From: Hydrogenophilales bacterium 16-64-46
Lineage (GTDB): Bacteria; Pseudomonadota; Gammaproteobacteria; Burkholderiales; Thiobacillaceae
Direction: 5' to 3'
DNA: 64,000 bases
NCBI GenBank assembly: GCA_002281775.1
Contig: NCGY01000003.1
Location: 261,182-325,181, forward strand
Below the pieces are notes generated by a model. It saw only the letters and a program-made list of their open reading frames with translations, made no database searches and had not been told where the DNA came from. The translations under genes and the position numbers were made by a program. Shown here one piece after another: positions 37,725 to 47,802 of the stretch (position 1 is the stretch's first letter; each line of letters starts with the position of its first letter).

Positions 37725-37957
37725 CCTGGAAACCGCAGTTGACCGCTCGCCACCCTCGTGAGTGGCGCATGAATACGGGTTTTTGTGCCTTCGATCACGT
37801 TCACCGTTTGGGTGAGACCGCTACGCACCCGCTGGCACGCCGGCTCGGGCACCTGCCTTGTCGCTTCTCCTTGCGGGTCCCGACCCGCTGCGTCGTCGCT
37901 TCGCGGCAGTCACCCGATCCGACGCACCATTGGGTGCGTCCAACTGCGGTTTCTAGG
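37725..37957 (+). mobile_element. MITE-like element, copy B (full length)
   Basis: 233 bases in the 371-base gap between trxB and ftsK. Left end CCTGGAAACCGCAGTTGACC, right end (read inward) CCTAGAAACCGCAGTTGGAC. These terminal inverted repeats are shared with copies A and C. The interior matches copy C moderately and copy A closely, and no protein is encoded. The right end is followed at once by ATAAT, so the junction reads CTAGGATAAT, a possible -10 box 40 bases before ftsK. The rest of the gap (37632-37724) shows nothing recognisable. Confidence 0.8.
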
Positions 37958-38002
37958 ATAATCGGGGTCGTTCCGGCTGTTTCAAGCTCCTCCAAGGATT
38001 CC

Positions 38003-40276
38003 ATGGCGCGTCCCGCCCCCCGCTCATCCACTCCGCTATCTCCCCGCATGTTGCGCCTGCTGCGCGAGGCGCGTGCCATTCTGGTGGGCTTTGTGGCGCT
38101 CCTGCTGGCCGTGATCCTGGCCACGCACGATCTCGCCGACCCTGGTTTCACCACGACCGGGCAGGGCGAGAGTCTGCACAACCTGGGCGGTCAGGCCGGG
38201 GCCTGGGTATCCGATTTGCTGCTGATGCTGTTCGGCGTCTCGGCCTGGTGGTGGGTGGCTCTGGCTCTGGGGTATGTCATCCACACCTTCCGCCATCTCG
38301 ACGAGATACCGCTTGCGGGCGGGCGTCAACGCGCCTTGCGACTGGGTGGCTTCGGGCTGCTGCTGCTGTCGAGCACCGGAGTGGAATGGCTGCGAGGCTG
38401 GCACTGGACGGGCGGTCTGCCCGACGTTGCCGGCGGCGTGCTCGGTTCGTTTGTGGGGGAAGGCCTGGGGACGCTGCTGGGCTTTACCGGCGGTTCCTTG
38501 CTGCTGCTGTTGCTGATGGCCGTGGGCTTCAGCCTATTTACCGGCGTCTCGTGGCTGGAAATGACCGAACGTACCGGCGAATGGGTCGAGCGCGCCTGGT
38601 CGAAGGCCATTCTCACCTGGCACGCCTACCGCGACCGCAAGGCGGGTGAGGTGGCGGTGCAGAAACGCGAGGCCAGAGTGCAGGGCGTGAAGAAAAAAAT
38701 CGAGGCGGCCGCGCCCATCCGCATCGAACCCGTGGTGAAGGAAGTCCCGCAGTCCGAGCGTGCCGTCGTCGAGAAACAGGTGCCGCTTTTCGCCGACCTG
38801 CCCGATTCGCCGCTGCCACCGCTGCATCTGCTCGACCCCGCTGACGAGGCGGTGGAAACGGCGAGCGCCGAGGCGCTGGAATTCACCTCGCTGATGATCG
38901 AGCGCAAGCTCGCCGAATTCGGTGTCGAGGTGAAGGTGGTGTCGGCCTCGCCCGGCCCGGTGATCACGCGCTACGAGATCGAGCCCGCCACGGGTGTGAA
39001 GGGCAGCCAGATCGTCAACCTGGCCAAGGATCTCGCGCGTACGCTGTCGGTGATCAGCATCCGCGTGGTCGAGGCGATTCCCGGCAAACACACCATGGGG
39101 CTGGAGATTCCCAACCCCAAGCGGCAGATCGTGCGGCTGTCGGAAATTCTCGGCTCCACGGCGTATCACGACAGCGCCAGCCCCCTGACGGTGACGCTGG
39201 GCAAGGACATCGCCGGCAACCCGGTGGTCGCCGACCTTGGCAAGATGCCGCACCTGCTGGTGGCGGGCACCACCGGTTCGGGCAAGTCGGTCGGCGTCAA
39301 CGCCATGATCCTGTCGCTGGTCTACAAGGCCGACCCGGCCACCGTACGCATGATCATGGTCGACCCCAAGATGCTGGAACTGTCCATCTACGAAGGCATT
39401 CCGCACCTGCTCGCGCCAGTGGTCACCGACATGAAACAGGCTGCCAGTGCGCTCAACTGGTGCGTGGCCGAAATGGAGCGTCGATATAAATTGATGTCGG
39501 CCGTCGGCGTGCGCAACCTCGCCGGCTACAACCAGAAGGTACGCGACGCGAAGAAGGCCGGCACGCCGCTGACGCATCCGTTCAGCCTCACGCCTGACAA
39601 CCCCGAGCCGCTGGAAACCCTGCCGGCCATCGTCGTCGTCATCGACGAGCTGGCCGACCTGATGATGGTGGTCGGCAAGAAAGTCGAGGAGTTGATCGCG
39701 CGGCTGGCACAAAAGGCACGCGCCGCCGGCGTGCATCTGATTCTGGCGACCCAGCGCCCGAGCGTGGACGTCATTACCGGTCTGATCAAGGCCAATATTC
39801 CAACACGCATCGCCTTCCAGGTGTCGTCCAAGATCGACTCGCGCACCATCCTCGATCAGATGGGTGCCGAGGCGCTGCTGGGTCAGGGCGACATGCTCTA
39901 CCTGCCACCCGGTTCGGGTCTGCCCAACCGGGTGCACGGTGCGTTCGTGTCCGACGCCGAGGTGCATCGTGTCGTCGATTACCTCAAGGCGCTGGGGGAA
40001 CCGGACTACATCGAAGGCGTGCTCGAATCGCCGGAAGAGGGCGGCGAGGGCGGGGGCGAGTACGGCGAGGCCGCCGAAGCGGACCCGCTCTACGACCAGG
40101 CCGTGGCCTACGTGCTGAAGTCGCGCCGCGCCTCGATCTCGTCGGTGCAGCGTCAGCTGCGCATCGGCTACAACCGTGCCGCGCGCATGATCGAGGACAT
40201 GGAACGCGCCGGTCTGGTCTCGGCCATGCAATCGAATGGCAACCGGGACGTGCTGGTTCCGGGAGGAGAATCATGA
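38003..40276 (+). CDS. ftsK: DNA translocase FtsK
   Basis: Septum-anchored ATPase that pumps chromosome termini apart and activates XerCD. 757 residues. An N-terminal membrane domain has about four helices (residues 20-180) and is followed by a short linker. The RecA-like motor carries Walker [10 protein letters not shown], Walker [13 protein letters not shown] and [25 protein letters not shown], and a C-terminal winged-helix gamma domain ([22 protein letters not shown]) would read KOPS sites. The short linker is typical of betaproteobacteria. AAGGA lies 4 bases before the ATG at 38003. The frame extends upstream into the MITE but without a real start. Confidence 0.94.
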   Translation: MARPAPRSSTPLSPRMLRLLREARAILVGFVALLLAVILATHDLADPGFTTTGQGESLHNLGGQAGAWVSDLLLMLFGVSAWWWVALALGYVIHTFRHLDEIPLAGGRQRALRLGGFGLLLLSSTGVEWLRGWHWTGGLPDVAGGVLGSFVGEGLGTLLGFTGGSLLLLLLMAVGFSLFTGVSWLEMTERTGEWVERAWSKAILTWHAYRDRKAGEVAVQKREARVQGVKKKIEAAAPIRIEPVVKEVPQSERAVVEKQVPLFADLPDSPLPPLHLLDPADEAVETASAEALEFTSLMIERKLAEFGVEVKVVSASPGPVITRYEIEPATGVKGSQIVNLAKDLARTLSVISIRVVEAIPGKHTMGLEIPNPKRQIVRLSEILGSTAYHDSASPLTVTLGKDIAGNPVVADLGKMPHLLVAGTTGSGKSVGVNAMILSLVYKADPATVRMIMVDPKMLELSIYEGIPHLLAPVVTDMKQAASALNWCVAEMERRYKLMSAVGVRNLAGYNQKVRDAKKAGTPLTHPFSLTPDNPEPLETLPAIVVVIDELADLMMVVGKKVEELIARLAQKARAAGVHLILATQRPSVDVITGLIKANIPTRIAFQVSSKIDSRTILDQMGAEALLGQGDMLYLPPGSGLPNRVHGAFVSDAEVHRVVDYLKALGEPDYIEGVLESPEEGGEGGGEYGEAAEADPLYDQAVAYVLKSRRASISSVQRQLRIGYNRAARMIEDMERAGLVSAMQSNGNRDVLVPGGES

Positions 40277-40974
40277 AGTCGTATGCCCTGATCCCCGCCG
40301 CCGGGTCCGGTAGCCGCATGGGTGGCATGGTCGAGAAGCAGTATCTCGACCTGAATTCGGTGCCCATGATCGCCCACGCCATGATGGTGCTGGCCCGCCA
40401 GCCGCGCATCGAGCGTATTTTTGTAGTGTTGTCGCCTACCGACAGACGCTGGAACAACTACGCCTGGCAGGGTTGGGAAGAACGCATCGAGGTGCTGCGC
40501 TGCGGCGGCGGTACGCGTGCGGAAACCGTGCTCAATGGCCTCGATGCGATCTCAAAGGTTTGCGATCCCGATGACTGGGTTCTGGTCCACGACGCCGCAC
40601 GCCCCTGCCTCCCGGACGAGATGCTGGCGAAGCTGCTCGACGAAATTGCCGACGATCCGGTCGGCGGCCTGCTTGCCGTGCCGGTGGCCGACACACTCAA
40701 GCGTGCAGCGCCTGAATCGCCTGATGGCCCTCGCGCAGAAACCACCGTGCCGCGCGCCGGCCTGTGGCAGGCGCAGACGCCGCAGATGTTCCGTCACGGC
40801 GTGCTCGTCGACGCCCTGCGCGTTGCCGGCAGCGACATGACCGACGAAGCTTCGGCCATCGAGCAACTTGGGTTACACCCCAGGCTCGTCGAGTCCGACA
40901 GCCGCAACCTCAAGGTCACGTATCCGCAAGATCTGGAACTGGCCGGCATGATCCTGAAGAAAATGCACGAGTGA
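40273..40974 (+). CDS. ispD: 2-C-methyl-D-erythritol 4-phosphate cytidylyltransferase
   Basis: Third enzyme of the MEP pathway, transferring CMP from CTP. 233 residues with the nucleotide-binding loop [22 protein letters not shown], and the C-terminal [14 protein letters not shown] and [10 protein letters not shown]. Overlaps ftsK by 4 bases and is followed by ispF, the usual pair. Confidence 0.95.
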   Translation: MKSYALIPAAGSGSRMGGMVEKQYLDLNSVPMIAHAMMVLARQPRIERIFVVLSPTDRRWNNYAWQGWEERIEVLRCGGGTRAETVLNGLDAISKVCDPDDWVLVHDAARPCLPDEMLAKLLDEIADDPVGGLLAVPVADTLKRAAPESPDGPRAETTVPRAGLWQAQTPQMFRHGVLVDALRVAGSDMTDEASAIEQLGLHPRLVESDSRNLKVTYPQDLELAGMILKKMHE

Positions 40975-40979
40975 TCTCT

Positions 40980-41011
40980 GCCATGAATGATTTCCGCCAT
41001 GAGTGATTTCC
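40980..41011 (+). repeat. 16-bp tandem duplication over the ispF start
   Basis: GCCATGAATGATTTCC (40980-40995) is followed directly by GCCATGAGTGATTTCC (40996-41011), one mismatch. Both copies carry an ATG. The first (40983) opens a 7-codon reading frame that ends inside the second copy, while the ATG of the second (40999) starts IspF. Confidence 0.85.
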
Positions 41012-41481
41012 GCATTGGCCACGGTTTCGACGTGCACGCGCTGGTCGAAGGCCGCAAGTGCATCATCGGCGGCGTCGACATTCCCTGCGAGCGGGGGCTG
41101 GCCGGCCACTCCGACGCCGACGTGCTGCTGCACGCCATCTGCGACGCGCTGCTCGGTGCGGCTGGCTTGGGCGACATCGGTCGCCACTTCCCCGACACCA
41201 GTGCCGAATTCAAGGACATCGACAGCCGTATCCTGCTGCGTCGCGTCGCCGAACAGCTGCGCCAGCGTGGCTGGATCGCCGGCAACGTTGACGCCACGAT
41301 CATCGCGCAGGCCCCGAAGATGGCACCGCACATCGTACGCATGACCGCGCACATTGCCGAAGACCTAGGCGTCGGTAGCGACCGTGTCAACGTCAAGGCC
41401 ACCACCACCGAACAGCTCGGCTTCACCGGGCGCGGCGAAGGCATCGCCGCCGAGGCGGTGTGCCTGATCGTGCGTGGCTGA
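40999..41481 (+). CDS. ispF: 2-C-methyl-D-erythritol 2,4-cyclodiphosphate synthase
   Basis: Fifth enzyme of the MEP pathway; a zinc trimer. 160 residues, with [12 protein letters not shown], the zinc-ligand [28 protein letters not shown] and the C-terminal [19 protein letters not shown]. Starting at 40999 gives the usual length; an ATG at 40987 in the same frame would add four residues derived from the duplicated start segment. No obvious ribosome-binding site precedes it, so it is probably coupled to ispD. Overlaps thpR by 8 bases. Confidence 0.95.
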   Translation: MSDFRIGHGFDVHALVEGRKCIIGGVDIPCERGLAGHSDADVLLHAICDALLGAAGLGDIGRHFPDTSAEFKDIDSRILLRRVAEQLRQRGWIAGNVDATIIAQAPKMAPHIVRMTAHIAEDLGVGSDRVNVKATTTEQLGFTGRGEGIAAEAVCLIVRG

Positions 41482-42034
41482 CGCCGCCAGTACGGAGCAT
41501 CCGACGCAGCCGGAAACACAACGCCTGTTTTTCGCGCTGTGGCCCGACGACGCCACCCGCGACGCACTGGATCGCACCAGTAAGTGGCTGCATCAGCACT
41601 GGGGCGGTCGCCGCATGCGTGCCGAGACCCTGCACCTGACGCTGGCGTTTCTGGGGGCAACGCGGATGGCCCAATTGCCGGCCTTGCGTGCCGTGCTGGA
41701 TGGGCTGGACGTTCCGGCGTTCAGCCTCCGGCTGGATCAGGTGGGGTTCTGGCCGGGCAATCGCATTGCCTGGCTCAAGCCCGGTGTACCACCGGCGGGC
41801 CTCGCCACCCTGGCGGGCGAATTGCGGGCGGGTTTGCAGGCGACGGGGGTTTCGTTCGACCCCCGGCCTTTCTTTCCGCATGTGACCTTGCTGCGCAATT
41901 CGTCCGGCGGTATGGCCAGCGCGTGCCAGCCTGTTCATTGGCACGTTGATCGGGTCGCCCTGCTCGAATCAGGTTCGGCGGGTGGCCGGTCCGGTTATGC
42001 GGTCTGCTGCGAGCGTGGCTTGCCTCGCGCCTGA
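41474..42034 (+). CDS. thpR: RNA 2',3'-cyclic phosphodiesterase (2'-5' RNA ligase family)
   Basis: Two-histidine phosphoesterase of 186 residues. The two catalytic HxTx motifs are HLTLAFLG (about residue 54) and HVTLLRNS (about residue 135), and [16 protein letters not shown] is the family N-terminus. These enzymes open 2',3'-cyclic phosphates on RNA ends; the physiological target is not established. GTG start overlapping the ispF stop. Confidence 0.88.
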   Translation: MADAASTEHPTQPETQRLFFALWPDDATRDALDRTSKWLHQHWGGRRMRAETLHLTLAFLGATRMAQLPALRAVLDGLDVPAFSLRLDQVGFWPGNRIAWLKPGVPPAGLATLAGELRAGLQATGVSFDPRPFFPHVTLLRNSSGGMASACQPVHWHVDRVALLESGSAGGRSGYAVCCERGLPRA

Positions 42035-42072
42035 TCCGGGTCTTCACTGCGGAAATATCCGGGTGCGCGGCA

Positions 42073-42101
42073 TTGACCATCCCGGGCTAATTGGATAGAA
42101 T
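42073..42101 (+). promoter_or_regulatory. sigma-70 promoter of rplU-rpmA
   Basis: TTGACC (42073-42078) and TAGAAT (42096-42101) separated by 17 bases; the start of transcription would be near 42108. A GGAG ribosome site (42129-42132) and the rplU ATG follow. Confidence 0.8.
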
Positions 42102-42138
42102 GCCGCGTTTTCCCGGGATCGAATCGTTGGAGACCCCC

Positions 42139-42450
42139 ATGTATGCAGTCATCAAGACCGGCGGCAAGCAATACCGCGTGAGCGCCGGCGACAAACTGAA
42201 AATTGAAAAGCTCGATGCCGAAGTCGGCAGCGAGGTCACGTTCGACCAGGTGCTGATGGTGGGCGGCGACGGCGAGATCAAGATGGGGGCCCCGCTGCTG
42301 CGGGGTGCCACCGTCAAGGCCACCGTGCTCGACCAGGCGCGTGGCGACAAGATCAAGATCTTCAAGATGCGCCGCCGCAAGCACTATCGCAAGAGCCAGG
42401 GCCATCGCCAGTACTACACCGAAGTGCAGATCGCCGGCATTTCCGCATAA
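42139..42450 (+). CDS. rplU: 50S ribosomal protein L21
   Basis: Large-subunit protein binding 23S rRNA. 103 residues beginning [14 protein letters not shown] and ending with [21 protein letters not shown], both conserved. The ATG at 42139 has GGAG 6 bases upstream; the upstream in-frame extension is not part of L21. Pairs with rpmA. Confidence 0.97.
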   Translation: MYAVIKTGGKQYRVSAGDKLKIEKLDAEVGSEVTFDQVLMVGGDGEIKMGAPLLRGATVKATVLDQARGDKIKIFKMRRRKHYRKSQGHRQYYTEVQIAGISA

Positions 42451-42462
42451 GGAGCAGACACC

Positions 42463-42726
42463 ATGGCACACAAGAAAGCAGGCGGCAGTTCCCGTAACGG
42501 TCGCGATTCCGAATCGAAACGTCTGGGCGTGAAGCGCTACGGCGGTCAGGTGGTTGCCGCTGGCAACATCCTCGTGCGTCAGCGTGGAACCCAGTTCCAT
42601 CCGGGCGACAACGTCGGCATTGGCAAGGATCACACCCTGTTTGCCAAGACCGAAGGTACGGTGATCTTCGAAGTCAAGGGTGCAGCCCGTCGCAAGATGG
42701 TGCGCATCGAGCCGGTGGCAGCCTGA
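42463..42726 (+). CDS. rpmA: 50S ribosomal protein L27
   Basis: 87-residue protein whose N-terminus reaches the peptidyl transferase centre. [20 protein letters not shown] is the exact family start; there is no Firmicute-type N-terminal cleavage extension. An AAGGAG ribosome site overlaps the rplU stop. Followed by a terminator. Confidence 0.97.
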   Translation: MAHKKAGGSSRNGRDSESKRLGVKRYGGQVVAAGNILVRQRGTQFHPGDNVGIGKDHTLFAKTEGTVIFEVKGAARRKMVRIEPVAA

Positions 42727-42761
42727 ATCTGCCGCTCGACTGAGCGCGTTGCGCTTCCATG

Positions 42762-42797
42762 AAAGCCCTGTCCGCCGGATGGGGCTTTTTTGTTTTT
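42762..42797 (+). terminator. intrinsic terminator after rpmA
   Basis: AAAGCCC (42762-42768) pairs with GGGCTTT (42782-42788), followed by a T-rich run to 42797. It lies between rpmA and obgE and would limit Obg synthesis relative to ribosomal proteins. Confidence 0.8.
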
Positions 42798-42807
42798 GGA
42801 CCCGAGC

Positions 42808-43839
42808 ATGAAATTCATAGATGAAGCCAAAATCCAGGTCATCGCCGGCAAAGGGGGCGACGGCAGTGCTTCGTTCCGGCGCGAAAAATACATTCCCAAG
42901 GGCGGGCCGGACGGCGGCGACGGCGGCCGGGGCGGCAGCGTGTATGCGCTGGCGGACTGCAACATCAATACCCTGGTCGAGTTTCGCTACACCCGCATCT
43001 TCAAGGCGCAGAAGGGCGAGAGCGGGCGCGGCGCGCAATGCTACGGCAAGGGTGGCGAAGACCTGATCATCCGGGTGCCGGTGGGGACGGTGTTCAGCGA
43101 TCTCAATACCGGCGAACCTGTCGCTGACCTGGCACAGAATGGCCAGCAGGTCTGTCTTGCCCGGGGCGGCAAGGGCGGGCTGGGCAACCTGCATTTCAAA
43201 TCCAGCATCAACCGCTCGCCGCGCCAGCACACGCTGGGCGAGCCGGGCGAAGAATTCGAGCTGGCGATGGAGTTGAAGGTGCTCGCTGACGTGGGCCTGC
43301 TCGGCATGCCCAATGCGGGCAAATCGACTTTCATCCGGGCCGTCTCGGCCGCCCGTCCCAAGGTGGCTGATTACCCGTTTACCACGCTGGCCCCGAATCT
43401 CGGCGTGGTGCGGGTGGACAGCGAGCGCAGTTTTGTCATTGCCGACATTCCTGGCCTGATCGAAGGCGCGGCCGAAGGCGCGGGTCTTGGGCACCAGTTT
43501 CTGCGGCATTTGCAGCGCACCCGGCTGCTGTTGCACCTGGTCGATATTTCGCCGCGCTGGGAAGCAGGCGACCCCGTGCACGAAGCGCGTGCGATTGTCG
43601 AGGAACTGCGCAAATACGATCAGGCGCTCCACGACAAGCCGCGCTGGCTGGTGCTGAACAAACTCGACATGGTGGACGAGGCCGAGCGCGAAGCGGTGGT
43701 GGCGAAGTTCGTGGCGGACTATGGCTGGACCGGGCCGGTGTTCGCGATCTCGGCATTGGACGGAACCGGCTGCAATGCATTGACCTACGCCGTGATGGCC
43801 TACCTGGACAGCCAGAAGCGACCTGCCGACGAGGCCTGA
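42808..43839 (+). CDS. obgE: GTPase Obg/CgtA
   Basis: Ribosome-assembly and stress GTPase. 343 residues: the N-terminal glycine-rich Obg fold ([31 protein letters not shown]) and a G domain with [14 protein letters not shown] (G1), the TTLAPNLG switch, DIPGLIEGA (G3) and NKLDM (G4). There is no long acidic C-terminal tail. The start at 42808 (MKFIDEAKI) matches the family; an upstream ATG would add six residues from the terminator region. Confidence 0.95.
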   Translation: MKFIDEAKIQVIAGKGGDGSASFRREKYIPKGGPDGGDGGRGGSVYALADCNINTLVEFRYTRIFKAQKGESGRGAQCYGKGGEDLIIRVPVGTVFSDLNTGEPVADLAQNGQQVCLARGGKGGLGNLHFKSSINRSPRQHTLGEPGEEFELAMELKVLADVGLLGMPNAGKSTFIRAVSAARPKVADYPFTTLAPNLGVVRVDSERSFVIADIPGLIEGAAEGAGLGHQFLRHLQRTRLLLHLVDISPRWEAGDPVHEARAIVEELRKYDQALHDKPRWLVLNKLDMVDEAEREAVVAKFVADYGWTGPVFAISALDGTGCNALTYAVMAYLDSQKRPADEA

Positions 43840-43908
43840 GGTAGCGGGAGGCAGGCCAGTCCGGGGCGGTCTGTACAATGCGCCGATGGCCGGGAGGATA
43901 TCAGGGGC

Positions 43909-45396
43909 ATGGCAATGAGCAGATTTCTGCTTGCACTACTGTGGTGGGCGCTGGTCGCATGGGCAGGGAACACGGCGGCATCCGGGATGGCGCGCGTCGA
44001 CGCCGAAATCGCCGCCCACTCCGGCCAGACCGGAGCCCATATCCTCGACACCGGTGAATCGGCCCTGCGTGCACGGGCCTGGCTGGCCGACCACGCCCGC
44101 CACAGCATCGAGGTGCAGTACTTCATCTGGAGCAGCGATAACGTCGGCATCCTCGCTACCGAGGCGCTGCTGCGTGCCGCTGATCGCGGCGTGCAGGTGC
44201 GCGTGCTGGTCGACGACCTCTTGATCGACGCGCCGGACCGCACGTTGCTGGCGCTGGCCAAACATCCCCGGGTCGACATCCGCATCTACAACCCCAAGCA
44301 CAAGGTCGGCACGCCGCTGCACACGCGCGTGCTCAACGTCGTCACGGATTTTCGTGGCGTGAACCAGCGCATGCACGACAAGACCTTCATCGTCGACGGC
44401 CGTGTGGGCATCACCGGCGGCCGCAACATGGCCGACGAGTACTTCGACTACGACCGCGAATACACCTTCCGCGACCGCGACGTGTTGCTGCTCGGCGCGG
44501 CGATGAAGACCATGCGTGCCAACTTCGAGGCCTTCTGGGCAAGCCCGCTCGCGGTGCCGGTGGAGGAACGCTACGACGGCCTGGGCCTGATGAAGAAAAA
44601 CGTGAGCGTGAAAGACGCCGAGGTGCAACAGGTGTATCGCGAGCTGCACGCCTACGCCGCCCGTCCCGAGAATTTCGCGCCCGAAGTGCGCGCCGCCATC
44701 GCCGCCACCCCCGGCCAGTTTGCCGAGCTGGCGCGCGACATGGCCTGGGGCGAGGTGAGCTTCATCCACGACGCGCCGGGCAAGAACGGCAGGCGCTGGA
44801 GCCTGGGCGGGGGCGGGCGGAGCACGGACGCACTCGCTGCGCTGGTGGCGGGCGCGCGCACCTCCATCATCATCCAGTCGCCCTACCTCGTGATGTCGGA
44901 CAAGGCGAAAGCCCTGTTCAGGGCGGCGGTCGCGCGCGGCGTGAAAGTGCGCATCCTGACCAATTCGCTGGCGTCCACCGACAACCTCCAGGCCTTTTCC
45001 GGCTACCGCAAGCAGCGGCGCTCGCTGCTCAAGATGGGACTCGACATTTACGAGTACAAACCCGACCCGGCCAACCGTGCCAGCCTGGTCTCGCGCGTCA
45101 ACGCGCCGGCCACACCGCCGGTGTTCGCGCTGCACGCCAAGAGCATGGTGGTGGACGGCGAGATCGCCTACATCGGCACCTTCAACTTCGATCCGCGTTC
45201 CGAGAACCTCAACACCGAAGTCGGCGCGATCATCCGCCACCCCGGTTTTGCCCGGCGCCTGCAGGCCATCATGGACGCCGACATGCGCCCCGAGAACAGC
45301 TGGCACGCCGCCGACGAACCCGACCAGTACGTGCCGCTCACCCGCCGCGGGCAGGTCCGCCTGTGGCAACTGCTACCGCTTAAACCCCTGCTCTGA
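43909..45396 (+). CDS. phospholipase D family protein, cardiolipin-synthase C like
   Basis: Exported or membrane-tethered PLD-fold enzyme of 495 residues. An N-terminal signal or anchor (FLLALLWWALVAWAGNTA) is followed by two HKD catalytic motifs: MHDKTFIVDGRVGITGGRN (about residues 157-175) and LHAKSMVVDGEIAYIGTFN (about 405-423). The layout matches ClsC/YmdC, which makes cardiolipin from phosphatidylethanolamine and phosphatidylglycerol, but other PLD activities are possible. An alternative ATG at 43915 has a better spaced AGGGG. A -10-like TACAAT lies at 43874. Confidence 0.85.
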   Translation: MAMSRFLLALLWWALVAWAGNTAASGMARVDAEIAAHSGQTGAHILDTGESALRARAWLADHARHSIEVQYFIWSSDNVGILATEALLRAADRGVQVRVLVDDLLIDAPDRTLLALAKHPRVDIRIYNPKHKVGTPLHTRVLNVVTDFRGVNQRMHDKTFIVDGRVGITGGRNMADEYFDYDREYTFRDRDVLLLGAAMKTMRANFEAFWASPLAVPVEERYDGLGLMKKNVSVKDAEVQQVYRELHAYAARPENFAPEVRAAIAATPGQFAELARDMAWGEVSFIHDAPGKNGRRWSLGGGGRSTDALAALVAGARTSIIIQSPYLVMSDKAKALFRAAVARGVKVRILTNSLASTDNLQAFSGYRKQRRSLLKMGLDIYEYKPDPANRASLVSRVNAPATPPVFALHAKSMVVDGEIAYIGTFNFDPRSENLNTEVGAIIRHPGFARRLQAIMDADMRPENSWHAADEPDQYVPLTRRGQVRLWQLLPLKPLL

Positions 45397-45415
45397 ACCC
45401 GTCCGGAGGACGTCG

Positions 45416-47140
45416 ATGCGACTGCCCATCAGCCTGAAGATCTTCAGCATCACCCTGGCCCTGCTGGTCCTGATGGTCGTCGTCACCTGGCTGTCGGTGC
45501 TCAATTTCCGCCAGCTCAACAACCAGGTGCGCGCGCTGGCCGACACCTACCTGCCGTTGCAGCAGCAGGTGGCCAGCGTGGAAATCCTCATCCGCCAGCA
45601 GATGGTGCACATGGAAAGAGTGATGGGGGGGATGGAAGCCGCGAAGCCCGATCCCGCCTTTCTGGAACAGGAATCCACCCACTTCGACATGCGCGGCATC
45701 AATGCCGACCAGATCATCGATTCCTCGCTGCGCATGCTCGGCGAGGCCGAAGCGCAGCAGGAGATCGAGCTCGACCGCGTGACGCTGGCCGTGCTGGGCA
45801 AGCAGCTGCCGGCGATCCAGATCGCGCGGCAGAATTTCCACCGCACCTTCCGCCTGTTCCAGATCGAGGCCGAGGAAGGCACGCCGCGTTCGGAAAAGAT
45901 CGTGCGCGACGCCCTGCTGCGCGAGAAGGACGCTGTCGACATCGAGATCGGCAAGGCCATCGACACGCTCAACAAGCTCACCCAGGAGACCGCCAGCCAG
46001 GCCAAGGCGGAAGAGACACGCGCCACCACGCTCAACTGGATCGTCACCGCCATCGCCACCGCGTTGGGACTGCTGTTTGCCACCTTCGTCACCCGCTCGC
46101 TGGTCGACTCGGTGAAGCGCCTGCTGGGCGGCACGCGCGCCGTGGAAGCGGGTGACCTCGAAGTCGAAATCGAAGTGAAGACGCGCGACGAACTTGCCAC
46201 ACTGGCGCATTCCTTCAATCACATGGTCGGCGGCCTGCGCGAAAAGGAACACATCCGCGAAACCTTCGGCCAGTACGTCGACCCGCGCATCGTCCAGCGC
46301 GTACTCGAAAAACGGCTCTCCGCCGACCGGGGCGAACGCCAGACCATGAGCGTGTTCTTCTCCGACCTCGAAGGCTTCACCCGCCTGTGCGAAGGCCTCA
46401 CGCCGGACATGGCCGTGCGCTTCCTCAACCGCTACTTCGCGCTCATGTCAGAAGGCGTGCGCGAACGCCAGGGCATCGTCGACAAATACATCGGCGACGC
46501 CGTCATGGCCTTCTGGGGCCCGCCCTTCGTCGAGCCCGCCGACCACGCGCGGCTGGCCTGCCTCGCCGCGCTCGACCAGATGGCGCGGCTCGTCACCTTC
46601 CGCGCCGCGCTGCCCGAACTCTTCGGCGTCACGCATGGTTTGCCCGAGGTCAACGTCCGCATGGGGCTGGCCAGCGGCGAAGTCACCGTCGGCAACATCG
46701 GGTCGGAGACCTCGCGCGGCTACACCGTCATTGGCGACATCGTGAACCTTGCGTCAAGGCTGGAACAGGCCAACAAGTTCTACGGCACCCGCATCCTCGT
46801 CAGCGAAGGCACGCGGAATATGGCTGGCGACTCGCTGGCTTTCCGGGAAATCGACAGCCTGCGCGTCATCGGCAAGCTGGAGCCGGTGCGGGTCTACGAA
46901 CTGATCGGCCTCGCCAGCGAACTGAACGCGGCGACGCGCAGCGCCGTAGCGGATTACGAAACCGGACTCGCGCGCTATCGGGCGCAGGACTGGGATGCTG
47001 CCGAAGCGGCGTTCAGATCATGCCTGTCGGCCATGCCGGGCGACCGCCCGGCGCAGGTCATGCTGGACCGGATTGCGGCGTTCCGTCAGTCGCCGCCGGA
47101 GGCGGGGTGGGATGGGGTTTGGGTGGCGGGGAGTAAGTAA
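45416..47140 (+). CDS. membrane-bound class III adenylate/guanylate cyclase with HAMP domain
   Basis: Makes cAMP or cGMP in response to an unknown envelope signal. 574 residues: membrane helix 1 (about 8-30), a periplasmic helical sensor (about 31-200), helix 2 (about 205-225), HAMP (LLGGTRAVEAGDLEVEIEVKTRDELATLAHSFN) and a class III catalytic domain (about 300-460). The catalytic domain has VFFSDLEGFTRLCE and DKYIGDAVMAFWGPP for the metal aspartates and GYTVIGDIVNLASRLE for the transition-state residues. A short helical repeat region follows. GGAGGA sits 5 bases before the ATG. It lies 19 bases after the phospholipase gene. Confidence 0.9.
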   Translation: MRLPISLKIFSITLALLVLMVVVTWLSVLNFRQLNNQVRALADTYLPLQQQVASVEILIRQQMVHMERVMGGMEAAKPDPAFLEQESTHFDMRGINADQIIDSSLRMLGEAEAQQEIELDRVTLAVLGKQLPAIQIARQNFHRTFRLFQIEAEEGTPRSEKIVRDALLREKDAVDIEIGKAIDTLNKLTQETASQAKAEETRATTLNWIVTAIATALGLLFATFVTRSLVDSVKRLLGGTRAVEAGDLEVEIEVKTRDELATLAHSFNHMVGGLREKEHIRETFGQYVDPRIVQRVLEKRLSADRGERQTMSVFFSDLEGFTRLCEGLTPDMAVRFLNRYFALMSEGVRERQGIVDKYIGDAVMAFWGPPFVEPADHARLACLAALDQMARLVTFRAALPELFGVTHGLPEVNVRMGLASGEVTVGNIGSETSRGYTVIGDIVNLASRLEQANKFYGTRILVSEGTRNMAGDSLAFREIDSLRVIGKLEPVRVYELIGLASELNAATRSAVADYETGLARYRAQDWDAAEAAFRSCLSAMPGDRPAQVMLDRIAAFRQSPPEAGWDGVWVAGSK

Positions 47141-47149
47141 CGTGCCAGC

Positions 47150-47617
47150 TCAGGGGCGCGCTGCTTGCGGCGCGTCCCTCAGGAGCGCCTTGTTGGGCGC
47201 GAGGTTTTCGACGAAGTGAAAACTTGCCATGGACATGCCTTCACGCTCGTAGAAACGATGTGCATCTTTTCTTTGAATACCGGAATCAAGGTGCATTTGT
47301 ACGCAGCCTTTCTTTACCGCGAATTCTCGAAGCCAAGAAAGCAGGCTGGTGCCGAAGCCATTTGATCGGTGACAGGGCAAGGTTATAAGGTCATCAACGT
47401 ATAGAAAACGACCCCATGCCAGATTCTCACCGACTCGGAACCCTGTGACAGCTACCACGCCATCCGATTGTTCGACAAAGGCAAGTTGATAGCCGGTTTT
47501 TTCTTGGCTTCGAACTCTGGACAGAAATTGATCTTCTGCAATGTGGGGACGAAGCTCCCGTATGACGGGATAACAAGCGGCGATCTCAGAATCTGTTGTG
47601 GCAATGCGAATATTCAT
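47150..47617 (-). CDS. GNAT family N-acetyltransferase
   Basis: Acetyl-CoA-dependent transferase of 155 residues with the pyrophosphate-binding loop in LPCHRSNGFGTSLLSWLREFA (RxxGxG/A type) and the C-terminal DSGIQRKDAHRFYEREGM found in many small-molecule acetyltransferases. The substrate is unknown. The start is MNIRIATTD at 47617; upstream extension runs through the repeat region. Convergent with the cyclase gene. It lies downstream of an antitoxin-like gene on the same strand, so a toxin role cannot be excluded, but it resembles metabolic GNATs more. Confidence 0.8.
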   Translation of the reverse strand: MNIRIATTDSEIAACYPVIRELRPHIAEDQFLSRVRSQEKTGYQLAFVEQSDGVVAVTGFRVGENLAWGRFLYVDDLITLPCHRSNGFGTSLLSWLREFAVKKGCVQMHLDSGIQRKDAHRFYEREGMSMASFHFVENLAPNKALLRDAPQAARP

Positions 47618-47642
47618 GACGGTTCTACTTTGACACCCAACG

Positions 47643-47687
47643 GTTAACGTGAAACAACGCGTAGCGTTGATCGCGTCCCCCTCTCCC
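47643..47687 (+). repeat. dispersed stem-loop repeat, copy 2
   Basis: GTTAACGTGAAACAACGC, loop GTA, GCGTTG, then a GCGTC-rich and C-rich tail. Matches 27939-27977 in inverted orientation with a changed loop. It occupies part of the 185-base gap between the GNAT and antitoxin genes. Confidence 0.7.
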
Positions 47688-47762
47688 ACATACCCGACGG
47701 CCTTACGGACTGGGGACAAGAGCGGGGGATACGCTGCGACTTGCCCGCTTGTGCTAACAATC

Positions 47763-47780
47763 GGGGACAGACCACGGTTT
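47763..47780 (-). repeat. 18-base dispersed motif, copy 1
   Basis: On the minus strand reads AAACCGTGGTCTGTCCCC, identical to 55784-55801. Motifs of this kind often border REP elements and their transposase genes in betaproteobacteria (from memory); no transposase is present here. Confidence 0.6.
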
Positions 47781-47802
47781 CCCGCGCAATAAGGGCTCAG
47801 CA

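Noticed and set aside
38534..40231. 565-codon minus-strand open frame opposite ftsK
   Set aside because: His/Gly/Arg-rich shadow of the FtsK motor domain.
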